Origin: JALZOC01 sp035758845
GTDB lineage: Bacteria; Acidobacteriota; Vicinamibacteria; Vicinamibacterales; 2-12-FULL-66-21
DNA: 64,000 nt
Direction of reading: 5' to 3'
NCBI GenBank assembly: GCA_035758845.1
Contig: DASTVZ010000227.1
Location: 1-64,000, forward strand
The translations under genes were made by a program, and so were the position numbers. The notes beneath the pieces were generated by a model. That model was not told the DNA's origin. It saw only the letters and a list, made by a program, of their open reading frames with translations, and did not search any database. The stretch's first letter is position 1. Every line of letters starts with the position of its first letter. This document shows, one piece after another, positions 1 through 8,961 of the stretch.

Positions 1-294
1 GTCGACTTTCTCCTCCAGCCGCTGGATCTGTGTCCGCAGCGCCTCGCGTTCAGCAGCGGCCGTCCGCTCCGCGCCGGACGAGAGCTCGCGGTCGTACCGC
101 CACCAGTCCAGGCCGATTTCCTGTGCCTTGTCCAGCGAACAGATGAGCAGTCGGATGCGGATGGTCAGCAGCTCGACTTCTGCGAGCGATACCTTGATGT
201 CTCCCGCGATGACGAGTCCCTTGTCGAGCACCCGGTCCAGAACGTCGACGAGACCGGTCGCACGATGATGGGATGGCGGAAGATCGATGGGCAT
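1..294 (-). CDS. Gas vesicle protein, GvpA/GvpJ family (3' end outside window)
   Basis: Small structural protein of the gas vesicle shell or its assembly. About 98 codons are visible and the frame is still open at base 1, so the C-terminus is missing. Residues 14-29 (TGLVDVLDRVLDKGLV) and 35-51 (VSLAEVELLTIRIRLLI), then a DWW at 63-65, match the hydrophobic GvpA/J core; DWW favours a GvpJ/S-type minor protein over the main GvpA shell protein, and a charged tail predicted to be helical follows. The first ATG after an in-frame stop at 373-375 was taken as start; no clear Shine-Dalgarno precedes it. The family call is firm, the subtype is inference. Any further gvp genes would lie to the left of the window. 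Confidence 0.85.
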   Translation of the reverse strand, partial: MPIDLPPSHHRATGLVDVLDRVLDKGLVIAGDIKVSLAEVELLTIRIRLLICSLDKAQEIGLDWWRYDRELSSGAERTAAAEREALRTQIQRLEEKVD

Positions 295-404
295 GTGGCA
301 GCGAACTATATCGCACGCATCTCGAACGCAGCAACCGACCCCGGCCGTTCGGTCAACACAACAGATGAGCTTTCAACGGGGCGAGACGTTCTCATAGTGC
401 CGTG

Positions 405-845
405 TTACCGGCGGACCATTCCAGGCTCGGAGATCGCCTCAACCAGCTCGCCGGTCGTCTTGTCGCGCTGGACTCGCGTCGCGATATCCGCCTGAGCGAT
501 GATGCCGCAAAGCACCCCGCTCTGGTCGGTCACAGGTATCCGGCGGACCTTGCGCTCAGCCATACGCGACACGGCCGTCTCAATATCGTCGTCCTCGCGG
601 CAGGTCACGACATCGGACGACATGACGTCGCGGACTGTCGCCGTCTCGCAGGATCGACCACTCGCAACCGCTTTGATCGTGATGTCGCGGTCGGTGATCA
701 TACCGACGAGTTTACGCGACGGTCCGTCCACGACCGGCACGGCACCGACGTCATGTGATTTCATTACTTGCGCGACGCGGACAAGAGAATCTGTCGGCTG
801 AGAGCTCGCGGGTTCGCGGGTCATGACCTCTCGACAGGTTGCCAT
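405..845 (-). CDS. Two-CBS-domain protein
   Basis: A 146-residue soluble protein made almost entirely of a CBS pair (about residues 8-60 and 72-130). It has the typical pattern VMTREPASSQPTDSL at the first domain, repeated GAVPVVD and VRRIPVTD strands, and MITDRDI. CBS pairs bind adenosyl nucleotides and usually report energy state; no partner catalytic domain is fused, so the target is unknown. I start it at the ATG at 845 rather than an upstream TTG because GAGGAG sits 7 bases before it. It lies 110 bases upstream of the gas-vesicle gene on the same strand and could be co-transcribed with it, but no functional link is shown. Confidence 0.9.
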   Translation of the reverse strand: MATCREVMTREPASSQPTDSLVRVAQVMKSHDVGAVPVVDGPSRKLVGMITDRDITIKAVASGRSCETATVRDVMSSDVVTCREDDDIETAVSRMAERKVRRIPVTDQSGVLCGIIAQADIATRVQRDKTTGELVEAISEPGMVRR

Positions 846-1025
846 TATTTGTCTCCTCAATGACGCTCAACGGCGTCGGATGCAGACGAGTTTCGCGCGT
901 CATAGTGCAGACCTTCAGAGTTGTCGCCGGCAAGCGTAGGTCTGCGCTACAGGGTTTTGAACCAGCCCTTCAGAATGCAATCAAACGGCCAGTTGAATCG
1001 CGATTGGGAGACGCGCGATTTGAGG

Positions 1026-1051
1026 AAAAAAACGAAAGGTCAGGCCCTTCG
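1026..1051 (-). terminator. Rho-independent terminator after the acyl-CoA ligase gene
   Basis: On the minus strand a 7-bp stem (CGAAGGG / CCTTTCG, one G-T wobble) with loop CCTGA is followed directly by seven T residues. It lies 20 bases beyond the stop codon of the ligase gene, the expected place for an intrinsic terminator. It separates that gene from the CBS gene. Confidence 0.75.
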
Positions 1052-1071
1052 ACTCGGACGAAAATGCCCGC

Positions 1072-2658
1072 TCAGGCCAAGCCCTTCAGCTCGCGTTTTA
1101 GCACCTTACCGGTTGCGCTGATTGGCAGAGACTCTCTGAACTCCACAATCCGCGGGTACTTGTATGAAGCAAACTGCTCACGCGTCCATTCGACGAGCAC
1201 TTCCTCGGTGACGTTCGTACCGGGCTTGCGGACCACGTAGGCCTTCACTTCCTCGCCGACCCGCGGATCGGGAACTCCGACGACGGCTACCTGTGCAACT
1301 GCAGGGTGAGTCAAGAGGACTTCCTCGAGCTCTCGGGGATAGACGTTGTATCCGGCGCGCAGAATCATGTCTTTCTTCCGATCAACGATGGACAGATAAC
1401 CGTCTGAATCGAAGACACCGATGTCGCCCGTGTGAAACCAGCCGTTGCGCATGGCTTCTTGAGTCGCCTCGGGGCGGTTGTAATACCCTTTCATCACGCT
1501 CGGGCCGCGAACGACGACTTCACCGCGCTCCCCTGCCGCCACCGGGCGCCCTTCATCGTCGACGCAACGAATGTCGACACCGAAAATGGGAAAGCCGACA
1601 GTGCCAGGCCTGGTCGGCCGGTGCAGCTGATTGAATGCCACCACCGGCGCGGTTTCCGACAAGCCATACCCTTCCAGCACCCTGACGCCAAAGGTCTTCT
1701 CGAATCGCTGCAAAACGTCGAGTGGCATCGGCGCGCCGCCTGAAACACATACGCGCAGACACCGCGCAATCGCCGCACTGTCGGCGCTGCCAGCCTTCAC
1801 GTCCTCGAGCAGCGACCAATACATCGTCGGCACGCCAATCCAGAATCCGACATTCTCTTCGACGATCGTCTTGAGCACCTGAGAGGGATCGAAGCGCGTC
1901 AGGAGTACGAGACGGAACCCGCCGTATAGGCCAGAGTTCATCTGGCAGGTCTGCGCCGTCGAGTGAAACAGCGGAAGCGTGATTAGCGCGACGTCTTGTT
2001 CGAACCCGCCCTTGCACGCGGGACGGAGCATGTCGTGCGACGCGATGGCGTTGAGAAGCATGTTCTCGTGCGTCAGTTCGGCACCCTTCGGGCGACCCGT
2101 CGTGCCCGACGTATAGAGGATGACTGCAGTGTCACTCGGCCGCCGCCGGCGCGGCTGGAAGATGCCGGCTTGGCCGCGCATCAGCTGGCCGAGCGTCGTC
2201 GCCGACGAGACGGGCGGTCCAGCAGCTGGATCGAGCGTGATGATGATCAGTTGCTGACAGCCCGCTTCGTCGCATGCCGCCCGCGCCATCTGCGCGATCG
2301 GAAGATCCTGCGTCCCCTCGAACGCGAGTAGCGCGACGGCATTACTGTCCTTCAAGTGATAGGCGATCTCGCGCGGCTTGAGCAGCACATTCAGGGGAAC
2401 AACGGCGGCGCCGGTCTTCAGAATCCCGAAATAGGCAATTGGAAACCACGTGATGTTCGGACACGACAACGCGACGTGATCGCCGGCAGTGATGCCGAGA
2501 GCACTCAACCCGCCGGCGACTTGTGCGGCTGCCGCATTGAGTTCCCCGTAGGTCATGTGACGACCGGCGCATGTCACCGCCACGCGATCCGGAGTCAGGT
2601 TCGCGTACTGCTCTAGCACGGAGGACAAATTCAGCGCGGTTGCGTGGTGATTGATCAC
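1072..2658 (-). CDS. AMP-forming acyl-CoA synthetase (long-chain fatty acid-CoA ligase type)
   Basis: A 528-residue ANL-superfamily enzyme that would activate a carboxylic acid with ATP to an acyl-adenylate and transfer it to CoA. The phosphate-binding loop YTSGTTGRPKG is at residues 182-192, followed by GYGLSET, the hinge GWFHTGDIG, the block VDRKKDMILRAGYNVYP, and the C-terminal catalytic lysine in ATGKVLKRELK. Length and motifs fit FadD13-like ligases; the chain length of the substrate cannot be read from sequence. The start is a GTG whose upstream region is made of GATCAGTGATCAGTGATC repeats; AGGGA lies about 10 bases upstream. A GTG inside codon 14 is an alternative. It stands alone with its own terminator. 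Confidence 0.92.
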   Translation of the reverse strand: MINHHATALNLSSVLEQYANLTPDRVAVTCAGRHMTYGELNAAAAQVAGGLSALGITAGDHVALSCPNITWFPIAYFGILKTGAAVVPLNVLLKPREIAYHLKDSNAVALLAFEGTQDLPIAQMARAACDEAGCQQLIIITLDPAAGPPVSSATTLGQLMRGQAGIFQPRRRRPSDTAVILYTSGTTGRPKGAELTHENMLLNAIASHDMLRPACKGGFEQDVALITLPLFHSTAQTCQMNSGLYGGFRLVLLTRFDPSQVLKTIVEENVGFWIGVPTMYWSLLEDVKAGSADSAAIARCLRVCVSGGAPMPLDVLQRFEKTFGVRVLEGYGLSETAPVVAFNQLHRPTRPGTVGFPIFGVDIRCVDDEGRPVAAGERGEVVVRGPSVMKGYYNRPEATQEAMRNGWFHTGDIGVFDSDGYLSIVDRKKDMILRAGYNVYPRELEEVLLTHPAVAQVAVVGVPDPRVGEEVKAYVVRKPGTNVTEEVLVEWTREQFASYKYPRIVEFRESLPISATGKVLKRELKGLA

Positions 2659-2780
2659 TGATCACTGATCCCTAATCGTGAATCGTTGAATCTCTAATCT
2701 TGGATCCTTGAATCACTGAATCCTCGAATCTGCGCAAGTCCGGATCCCGGATCCCGCATACCGATCCCGGCTGCAAGTCG
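2650..2780. repeat. Degenerate GATTC/GATCC word array
   Basis: The gap between gnd and the ligase gene consists of reiterated 7-11 base words (read on the minus strand: GGGATCCGGGATCC, then GATTCA, GGATTCAGTGATTC, GATCAGTGATC). It starts about 40 bases after the gnd stop and runs into the start codon of the ligase. No gene or clear promoter is visible in it. Confidence 0.6.
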
Positions 2781-2817
2781 AGCCAGCAACCCGCAGCAGC
2801 GCCAGCCGCCGAGAAGA

Positions 2818-4224
2818 TTACCACTCAGAATGCACCGCCCCAGGCCGGTCAATACGTTCGTAAGTATGGGCGCCGAACGCATCACGCTGTGCCTGTGTGA
2901 GGCTTTGCGGCAAACGCGCCGTGCGGTATGAGTCGAAATATGCGAGCGCCGACGAGTGCGCGAGCATCGGAATCCCTGCGTCGGCGGCGCGCGTCACGGT
3001 TCTTCTCCATCCTGCCTGCGCCTTGTGAACGCGGTCACGAATGGTGGCATCGAGCAGCAGATTCACCAGATCGGGTTTGCCCTCGAACGCCTGGCGAACC
3101 GGATCGAGGAGACGCGCGCGGATGATGCAGCCGCCCTTCCAGATCCGTCCGATCTCGGCAAGATTGATGTTCCATTGGTACTTGTCGGAACCGGCGCGGA
3201 TCAGGGCCATGCCTTGCGCGTAGGCGCAGATGCGCGCGGCGTAGAGCGCATCATGCAAGTCATCGATCAGCTGGCTGCGCTGCCCGTGTTCGGGAACGGC
3301 CGGTGTCGGCCCCTGCAACACCTTTGACGCGGCCGTTCGCTCGTCCTTCAGGCTCGAAAGCACGCGTGCATCGATCGCCGCGGCAATCGTGGGAATCGCG
3401 ACCGCAAGATCGAGCGCGACCTGCGCGGTCCACTTCCCGGTTCCCTTCTGTCCGGCTTTGTCGAGGACGACATCGACGAGCGGCTGCTTCGTGACCGTAT
3501 CGATCGTTCGGCAGACGCGGGCCGTCAGCTCAGTGAGAAACGAGGCCAGCGGGCCGTTATTCCATTTTTCGAAGACGTCAGCCGTCTCAGGGGCACTGAG
3601 GCCGAGACCGCGGCGCAGCACGTCCCAGGATTCCGCAATGAGCTGCATGTCTCCATATTCGATTCCGTTGTGCACCATTTTCACGAAGTGACCGGCACCG
3701 TCCGGACCAACATGCGTGACGCATGGACCCGCTTCCGTTTTCGCGGCGATCGACTCGAGCACGTCCCGGATGATTGCCCACGCGTCAGTGGAGCCGCCCG
3801 GCATCAGCGAGGGGCCAAACCGCGCGCCCTCTTCTCCGCCCGATACGCCGCATCCAACAAAGTGAATGCCGGTCGGTCTCAGCGCGGCTTCACGTCGACG
3901 CGTGTCTTCGAACCACGAGTTACCGCCATCGATCAGCACATCGCCGCGATCGAGAAGCGGCTGCAGCTTTGCAATCGTCGCATCGACCGGTTTGCCGGCT
4001 GGGATCATCATGATGATGCGCCGCGGCCGCGACAACGCGGCGGTGAACTGTTCGAAGGTGGGCGTGCCTTCGAACTTCGCGCCCGGATGCTTGCTGATGA
4101 AATCAGTGATCCAATCGGTTTCCAGGTTCCACACCGCGACGCGATTGCCGTGCGATTCGATATTGAGCGCAAGATTCCGCCCCATTGTGCCGAGCCCAAC
4201 GACGCCGAAATTCGATCCGCTCAT
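2818..4224 (-). CDS. gnd: 6-phosphogluconate dehydrogenase, decarboxylating
   Basis: Oxidises 6-phosphogluconate to ribulose 5-phosphate and CO2 with NADP+ in the oxidative pentose-phosphate pathway. The 468 residues equal the length of the classical long-form enzyme. The N-terminal Rossmann loop VGLGTMGRNLALN, the substrate-binding CGVSGGEEGARFGPS, catalytic KMVHNGIEYGDMQ (Lys and Glu), and KGTGKWT are all present. The ATG at 4224 overlaps the opcA stop by four bases (ATGA) and is preceded by GAGGAA. It is the last gene of a zwf-opcA-gnd operon, so both dehydrogenases of the pathway are made together. No anomaly seen. Confidence 0.97.
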   Translation of the reverse strand: MSGSNFGVVGLGTMGRNLALNIESHGNRVAVWNLETDWITDFISKHPGAKFEGTPTFEQFTAALSRPRRIIMMIPAGKPVDATIAKLQPLLDRGDVLIDGGNSWFEDTRRREAALRPTGIHFVGCGVSGGEEGARFGPSLMPGGSTDAWAIIRDVLESIAAKTEAGPCVTHVGPDGAGHFVKMVHNGIEYGDMQLIAESWDVLRRGLGLSAPETADVFEKWNNGPLASFLTELTARVCRTIDTVTKQPLVDVVLDKAGQKGTGKWTAQVALDLAVAIPTIAAAIDARVLSSLKDERTAASKVLQGPTPAVPEHGQRSQLIDDLHDALYAARICAYAQGMALIRAGSDKYQWNINLAEIGRIWKGGCIIRARLLDPVRQAFEGKPDLVNLLLDATIRDRVHKAQAGWRRTVTRAADAGIPMLAHSSALAYFDSYRTARLPQSLTQAQRDAFGAHTYERIDRPGAVHSEW

Positions 4225-5123
4225 GACAAATTCCTCGACGCCGCGACGGCGCGTTCAAACGCCAGGTCGCGTGCCCGTATGCGAAGTTCCTCGCCGAGCA
4301 ACGCGCAGAGATCCTGGGCGCCGAGCGACACGGTTCTCGACGCTGCCGAGAGATTACGGATTTGTGCCGACGTCACCACGCACGAACGGCTCGGCGCCAA
4401 CTTAATCTCCAGTTCCTGCGCGCCGCCCAGCAGCACCCGCTCAATAGGCGCTGTCCCCTGGGTTTCGATCAGCTCGAAAATCACGCGGTCCGGGCTGCTG
4501 ACGATGGACAGAATCCAGCCGGCAAACAACCGCAGGGTGTGCACGTCGGAACCTTCAATCCGCAGCGTGCGGAAGTCGGGGAGGGCCGCCCGTATCTCGG
4601 GAATGTCGAAGAAGTGCGCCATCAGCGCCCGCCAGCGCGTCAGCCGCGTCCACCGCAGATCGGTGACCGAGGTATATCGCGCGAGTTCCTCGACACGCGC
4701 CCACACGTCTCGAGGATCCTCGGTGTCGAGAACGAGCCGATCCACCAGCTGTGCCAGCCCGGGGAGGTTCGGAATGTTGTTGCCGCGCCACCACACAAGC
4801 GTCGGGAGACTCGAGAGCCGCAGCGCCGCTACGGCGTTGTTCAGGTACTCGAGCCGTAGTCCGTTGAGTGCGACCACGTGGTTCGAAACGCGCGGCACAG
4901 GGGCGGGGTTGTCTCCCTGCGAGATCAACACCGCGCGCACACCAATGCCCTTCAACTCCTCAATCGCTGCCGCCGCTTCAGCGAGCCGTTCCGCAGGTCC
5001 TGCGGCAACGATGGTGCCGGTAAGGGCCCTGCCGGCGGTTTGTCGGGCATCGGCGCCGCGCAGGAGCGTCCCTTCGATCTCGGTAAATGCGACGTCGGCG
5101 CCTGTCGGCAGCAGTTCGGTCAT
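4221..5123 (-). CDS. opcA: Glucose-6-phosphate dehydrogenase assembly/activator protein OpcA
   Basis: A 300-residue protein of the OpcA family, known in cyanobacteria and actinobacteria to bind and activate glucose-6-phosphate dehydrogenase in a redox-dependent way. The recognisable segments are LPTLVWWRGNNI followed by a Leu/Asp-rich stretch, and YTSVTDLRWTRLTRWRALMA in the centre. The position between zwf and gnd is the typical genomic context and supports the call. I start at the ATG at 5123, which overlaps the zwf stop (ATGA) and has TTGGAGA seven bases upstream; the upstream in-frame extension lies inside zwf. Function is by family and context; the key regulatory cysteines of cyanobacterial OpcA cannot be placed with confidence. 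Confidence 0.88.
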   Translation of the reverse strand: MTELLPTGADVAFTEIEGTLLRGADARQTAGRALTGTIVAAGPAERLAEAAAAIEELKGIGVRAVLISQGDNPAPVPRVSNHVVALNGLRLEYLNNAVAALRLSSLPTLVWWRGNNIPNLPGLAQLVDRLVLDTEDPRDVWARVEELARYTSVTDLRWTRLTRWRALMAHFFDIPEIRAALPDFRTLRIEGSDVHTLRLFAGWILSIVSSPDRVIFELIETQGTAPIERVLLGGAQELEIKLAPSRSCVVTSAQIRNLSAASRTVSLGAQDLCALLGEELRIRARDLAFERAVAASRNLS

Positions 5124-6637
5124 AGCGTTCTCCAACGAGGGCCGTCCGGCAGCATCAGGCGATCCGCGTCGTGCGGTCCCCATTCGCCAGCCTCATAGGT
5201 CGGAATGGATCTCACCTTCTCCGCGGCCCATTTTTCGTGCACTGGTGTAATCAACGCCCACGAGCCCTCGACAAAATCATGACGCGCGAACAACGTTGGA
5301 TCGCCGAGCATCGCATCGAGCAGCAGGGTCTCGTAGGCTTCCGGAACCGATCCACCGAACGCCGAGCCATAGCGGAAGTTCATCATCACCGGCGCGAGCT
5401 GCATGCGCGTGCCCGGAATCTTTGCCTCAAATCTGATCGAAATGCCCTCGTCAGGTTGCACGTTGACAATCAGTAGATTCGCCGCCACTGACGTGGGACT
5501 GACCCGCTTGAAGATCTCCAGCGGTGGTCGCCGCATTTGGATCGCAATCTCTGTTGTCCGTTTCGGGAGCCGCTTTCCGGTGCGGAGATAAAACGGGACG
5601 CCGGCCCAACGCCAGCTATCCAGGCGCATCCGCAGTGCCACGTACGTCTCGGTTGTCGACTCAGGATTCACGCCGGGTTCGTCGCGATAACCGGGCACTT
5701 CGGCTCCTGCGACCCACCCCTTGGCGTACTGCGCACGCACCGCATTGCAGTTGCTGTTGCCATCGACCAGCGGCTGCACCGCGAGCAGTGCATCCATCTT
5801 GCGATCGCGCACGCTCTCGGCGGAGAACTCTATCGGTGGCTCCATCGCCACCAGCGCCAGCAGCTGCATCAGATGATTCTGGACCATGTCGCGCAGCGCG
5901 CCAGCTCCTTCGTAATAATTAGCACGCCGCTCCACCCCGACGGTCTCTGCTGCCGTGATCTGCACGTGATCGATATAGCGCCGGTTCCAGATCGGTTCGA
6001 ACATGCCGTTGGCGAACCGGAACACCATCAGATTCTGAACGGTCTCCTTCCCAAGGTAGTGATCGATTCGGTAGACCTGATCCTCAGCGAAGTGACGATG
6101 GACGATATGATTGAGCTCGCGCGCGGACGCGAGATCGGTTCCGAACGGCTTCTCGACGATGACACGACGCCACTGGCGATCGGACGCCTGCGACGAAAGG
6201 CCTGCTGCCCCGAGCTGCTCGATCACCGTTTGGTAGACCGAAGGAGGAATCGCGAGATAGAACAGCGCACCACTGCCGTTGTCGATTTCAGTCAGACGAG
6301 TCTTCAACCGCTCGTACAACGATGAATCGCGGAAGTCTCCGCCTACGTAATACATGCGCTCTCGGAGCGAACGCGCAACCTCATCTTCCTGCTTCAGCCA
6401 CGCGAACTCGCGCAGGCTCGCGCTGAAAATAGACCTCAGCCCGTCATCCGGCATGTCCTCGCGCGCGACACCCACGACGGAGAAACGAGCAGGCAGCCGC
6501 TGTCCTCTCGACAGGTTGTACAGCGCCGGCAGCAACTTGCGTCGCGTCAAATCACCGGTTACGCCGAAGATCACGAGCGTTGTCGGGCCGGGCGTCGGCT
6601 CGAGACGGAGGCCATCCTGGAGGGGATTAGAGGGCAC
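5120..6637 (-). CDS. zwf: Glucose-6-phosphate 1-dehydrogenase
   Basis: Catalyses the first step of the oxidative pentose-phosphate pathway, glucose 6-phosphate to 6-phosphogluconolactone, producing NADPH. At 505 residues it has the usual length. The cofactor loop FGVTGDLTRRKLLPALY is at about residues 24-40, EKPFGTD follows, and the active-site motif RIDHYLGKE with catalytic His and Lys is intact. Start is GTG at 6637; no strong Shine-Dalgarno is visible and no better in-frame start exists before the cofactor loop. It is first in the operon zwf-opcA-gnd, with four-base overlaps at both junctions. No separate 6-phosphogluconolactonase gene is present in the operon. Confidence 0.97.
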   Translation of the reverse strand: MPSNPLQDGLRLEPTPGPTTLVIFGVTGDLTRRKLLPALYNLSRGQRLPARFSVVGVAREDMPDDGLRSIFSASLREFAWLKQEDEVARSLRERMYYVGGDFRDSSLYERLKTRLTEIDNGSGALFYLAIPPSVYQTVIEQLGAAGLSSQASDRQWRRVIVEKPFGTDLASARELNHIVHRHFAEDQVYRIDHYLGKETVQNLMVFRFANGMFEPIWNRRYIDHVQITAAETVGVERRANYYEGAGALRDMVQNHLMQLLALVAMEPPIEFSAESVRDRKMDALLAVQPLVDGNSNCNAVRAQYAKGWVAGAEVPGYRDEPGVNPESTTETYVALRMRLDSWRWAGVPFYLRTGKRLPKRTTEIAIQMRRPPLEIFKRVSPTSVAANLLIVNVQPDEGISIRFEAKIPGTRMQLAPVMMNFRYGSAFGGSVPEAYETLLLDAMLGDPTLFARHDFVEGSWALITPVHEKWAAEKVRSIPTYEAGEWGPHDADRLMLPDGPRWRTL

Positions 6638-6689
6638 GAAGATCGATTCTATGCGACTTGTACAGAAGGGAGGGTTAGAAGATCAATCA

Positions 6690-6703
6690 ACAGTGTTCAC
6701 TGT
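6690..6703. promoter_or_regulatory. 14-bp palindrome upstream of zwf
   Basis: A perfect palindrome ACAGTGTTCACTGT lies in the 144-base gap between the cytochrome b stop and the zwf start. It could be a dimeric regulator site for the zwf operon. On the minus strand a TAGAAT hexamer near 6645-6650 could be the -10 element downstream of it. No regulator gene is nearby, so this is only a candidate. Confidence 0.3.
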
Positions 6704-6781
6704 CATGCTGCGATCATATCCAAGAGATCAGAGGAGAAAGGAGAACTAGACACGAATGCAGCGTGACTGTGAAAGATGTTC

Positions 6782-8353
6782 TTATTTCCGCGAAGCTAGG
6801 TACTGCGCAATTGCATCTAGTTGTGCAGCGCTCAATCGGTCCCCGAAGGCCGGCATGTCCGCATCCGGATCGACCTGCTCCGGATCCTCGATCCATCGCC
6901 GCAGCGTCGCCGCATCGTGCTTCGTGCCTTCATGCGTCAGATCGGGGCCATCGGTTCCCCCATCCCCTTCGATCTTGTGACAGCCGACGCAGTACCGCGC
7001 CCACACGGGAGCAATGAGCTCGATGTTCGGCGGATATCCGGGATACGCGTCGCGCGCGGCACGACGCGCGTAGGCGGCCACGGCCGCGGCCTCGCGTTCG
7101 TGAATAGTGGCCGGCGGCTCACGCATGCCAGGCGCAATCATTTCGGGATCGATAATGTGTCCGGCAATCCACTCCGGGCCTCGGGTCGACGGACCACCTT
7201 CCAGCGGATCGGCGAGTCCTGTTTCAGCATGACATTTCGTGCAGTTCAGTTTCTGCGCGTAGACCCGGCCGCCGATTTCGCGCAGCGACCACGAATCGGG
7301 TGATGCAGCCGACGAGGGCTTATCGAGCCATCCGAGCGAGGTCAGGACGGCAACCGAGATGAACCCGAGGACGATGGCGCTCAAGATCGCGCGGCGCTGC
7401 AGCGGATTTCTCTCGGGACCGCGATCGATCCACGGCAGAAGCGCAAGAAACGCGGCGGCGAGTCCCGGCACGATCATGGCCCCCACGACTTCCCACTTGC
7501 CGGGAAAGTACTTCAGCAGCTGAAAGAGCCCGAGGAAGTACCACTCGGGTCGCGGAACGTATGTGGCGTCAGTCGGATCGGCCGGGCCCTCGAGAGGCGG
7601 CGCACCGTGCCACGCGTATGCGACCAGCAGGATGGTGACGATCAACACCACCGTGGTGTCGCGTGCGGCCTGCGAGGGAAAAAACGCAAACGGTGATCCC
7701 TCGCGCTGGCGCACCGGGCCTGAAATGCCGTGACGCCGCATCAGAAAGAGATGCGCGACGACGAGCAGAATGAGCGTCGCCGGGAGAAAGATGACGTGTG
7801 CGCCGTACCAGCGCGTGAGCGTGAGCGCGCCAATGGTCGACCCGCCGCGCAGGATGCCGGCCACGATCTCGCCCGCGCCGGGCGTCAACTTCGAGATGTT
7901 GATGGTGACGACGGTCGCCCAATACGCGCGCTGATCCCACGGCAACAGATAGCCAGTCAGCGAGAATCCCAGTATCAATGCGAGGAGGACCAGACCCGAC
8001 AGCCAGGTCGCCTCGCGTGGCGGCTTGTACGATCCAAAGGCGATGACGCGCAGCATGTGAGCGACGAGCGCGATGATGGTGAAGGTGGCGCCGTAGTGAT
8101 GAAGACCGCGTACGATACGGCCGGCGGAGAAGCTATTGATGAATCGGACGCTGTCGTACGCGTGATCCGGAGTCGCCGCGTAGTAGAGGGTCAGAAACGC
8201 GCCGGTCAGCAGCTGGATCGACAGCAGCGCCAGCAAGACACTGCCCAGCGTGAAGAACCAGCCAGTTCCCGGCGGCAGCGGCTCGTCGAGCATGACGCGA
8301 ACCGCGCCGCGATACCCCGTGCGGGCCTGCAGCCACTCGAACAGGCGCTTCAC
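6782..8353 (-). CDS. Cytochrome b (b6-subunit IV type) fused to a two-haem cytochrome c domain
   Basis: Membrane core of a quinol:cytochrome c oxidoreductase (bc complex). The first ~350 residues carry about eight membrane helices. Haem-b ligands are seen as His-x13-His in GLHHYGATFTIIALVAHML and His-x14-His in GAHVIFLPATLILLVVAHL; the 14-residue spacing in the second pair is the b6-type pattern. The quinol-site motif is PEWY. After the last helix there are two c-haem motifs, CTKCH and CVGCH, followed by a Met-containing MPAFGDRLS region. So cytochrome b, subunit IV and a dihaem cytochrome c are one 523-residue chain. The GTG start overlaps the Rieske stop by four bases. No separate cytochrome c1 gene is nearby. 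Confidence 0.93.
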   Translation of the reverse strand: MKRLFEWLQARTGYRGAVRVMLDEPLPPGTGWFFTLGSVLLALLSIQLLTGAFLTLYYAATPDHAYDSVRFINSFSAGRIVRGLHHYGATFTIIALVAHMLRVIAFGSYKPPREATWLSGLVLLALILGFSLTGYLLPWDQRAYWATVVTINISKLTPGAGEIVAGILRGGSTIGALTLTRWYGAHVIFLPATLILLVVAHLFLMRRHGISGPVRQREGSPFAFFPSQAARDTTVVLIVTILLVAYAWHGAPPLEGPADPTDATYVPRPEWYFLGLFQLLKYFPGKWEVVGAMIVPGLAAAFLALLPWIDRGPERNPLQRRAILSAIVLGFISVAVLTSLGWLDKPSSAASPDSWSLREIGGRVYAQKLNCTKCHAETGLADPLEGGPSTRGPEWIAGHIIDPEMIAPGMREPPATIHEREAAAVAAYARRAARDAYPGYPPNIELIAPVWARYCVGCHKIEGDGGTDGPDLTHEGTKHDAATLRRWIEDPEQVDPDADMPAFGDRLSAAQLDAIAQYLASRK

Positions 8354-8838
8354 AACCGCACCAGGACCGACGAATCCGATTCAAGCCGCGCTTCGATGGT
8401 CTGCAGCGGACGCGGCGGCGGCCCTTCGAGTACCGTGCCATCGGCCGCGTAAACGCCGCCGTGACACGGACAACGGAACTTCTTTTCCTTCGGCTGCCAC
8501 TGCACCTGACATCCGAGATGAGTGCACGTCGCCGACATCGCGCGGATCGTTTTGTCTCCGTCCCACACGAGAAACACGGTTTCGCGTGCGCGCGCGCGAT
8601 ACCACCCGTCGACACGCGACACCGACAGCACCCGCGCCACCGGTTCGTCCGGCTTGAGATCGGATGTCGTGCCGGCGCGAGACCATCGCACCTGAGACGC
8701 ACTGGCGCGTGACCCGAACGTGAACGCACCGAGCACGGCGGCCAGGCCGCCGCCGATGAGCGCAACGACCGTATTGACAAAGAGGACGAGCGCGCGACGG
8801 CGCCCGGCGGGAGCTGGTGGTGCAGGAATGTGAGCCAT
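8350..8838 (-). CDS. Rieske iron-sulfur protein of the bc complex
   Basis: A 162-residue Rieske protein that would transfer electrons from quinol to the c-haems of the adjacent cytochrome b-c fusion. The [2Fe-2S] ligands are in CTHLGC and CPCHGG (two Cys, two His, plus the disulfide cysteines). One N-terminal hydrophobic helix at about residues 15-40, preceded by a run of arginines, is a membrane anchor; the cluster domain would be on the outer side of the membrane. It is translationally coupled to the cytochrome b gene by a GTGA overlap. The two genes look like a complete two-gene complex (Rieske plus b-cc fusion). Confidence 0.94.
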   Translation of the reverse strand: MAHIPAPPAPAGRRRALVLFVNTVVALIGGGLAAVLGAFTFGSRASASQVRWSRAGTTSDLKPDEPVARVLSVSRVDGWYRARARETVFLVWDGDKTIRAMSATCTHLGCQVQWQPKEKKFRCPCHGGVYAADGTVLEGPPPRPLQTIEARLESDSSVLVRL

Positions 8839-8881
8839 GTATCCGGACGCATGATTGCGAACCGGAGGCCAATTGTCGAGA

Positions 8882-8898
8882 GGCCGGAAGTTCCGGCC
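8882..8898. terminator. GC-rich perfect hairpin after the HEAT-repeat gene
   Basis: GGCCGGAAGTTCCGGCC has two 8-base arms around one base. It lies in the 123-base gap between the HEAT-repeat gene and the Rieske gene, both on the minus strand. There is no T-run after it, so it may be a Rho-assisted terminator, a protein-binding site or neither. Confidence 0.3.
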
Positions 8899-8961
8899 GC
8901 AGCATGATTTGCCGTAACCTGCCGTACCGGCGAAACTTCGGGAACCGTAAGGATTTTCGGA

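Noticed and set aside
2694..2885. 63-residue ORF overlapping the end of gnd
   Set aside because: Lies in the GATTC/GATCC word array; hydrophobic residues come from repeat translation.
3670..5250. 526-residue plus-strand ORF opposite gnd and opcA
   Set aside because: It is Arg/Ser-rich, has no recognisable motif and lies antisense to two clear pathway genes; a GC-rich shadow frame.
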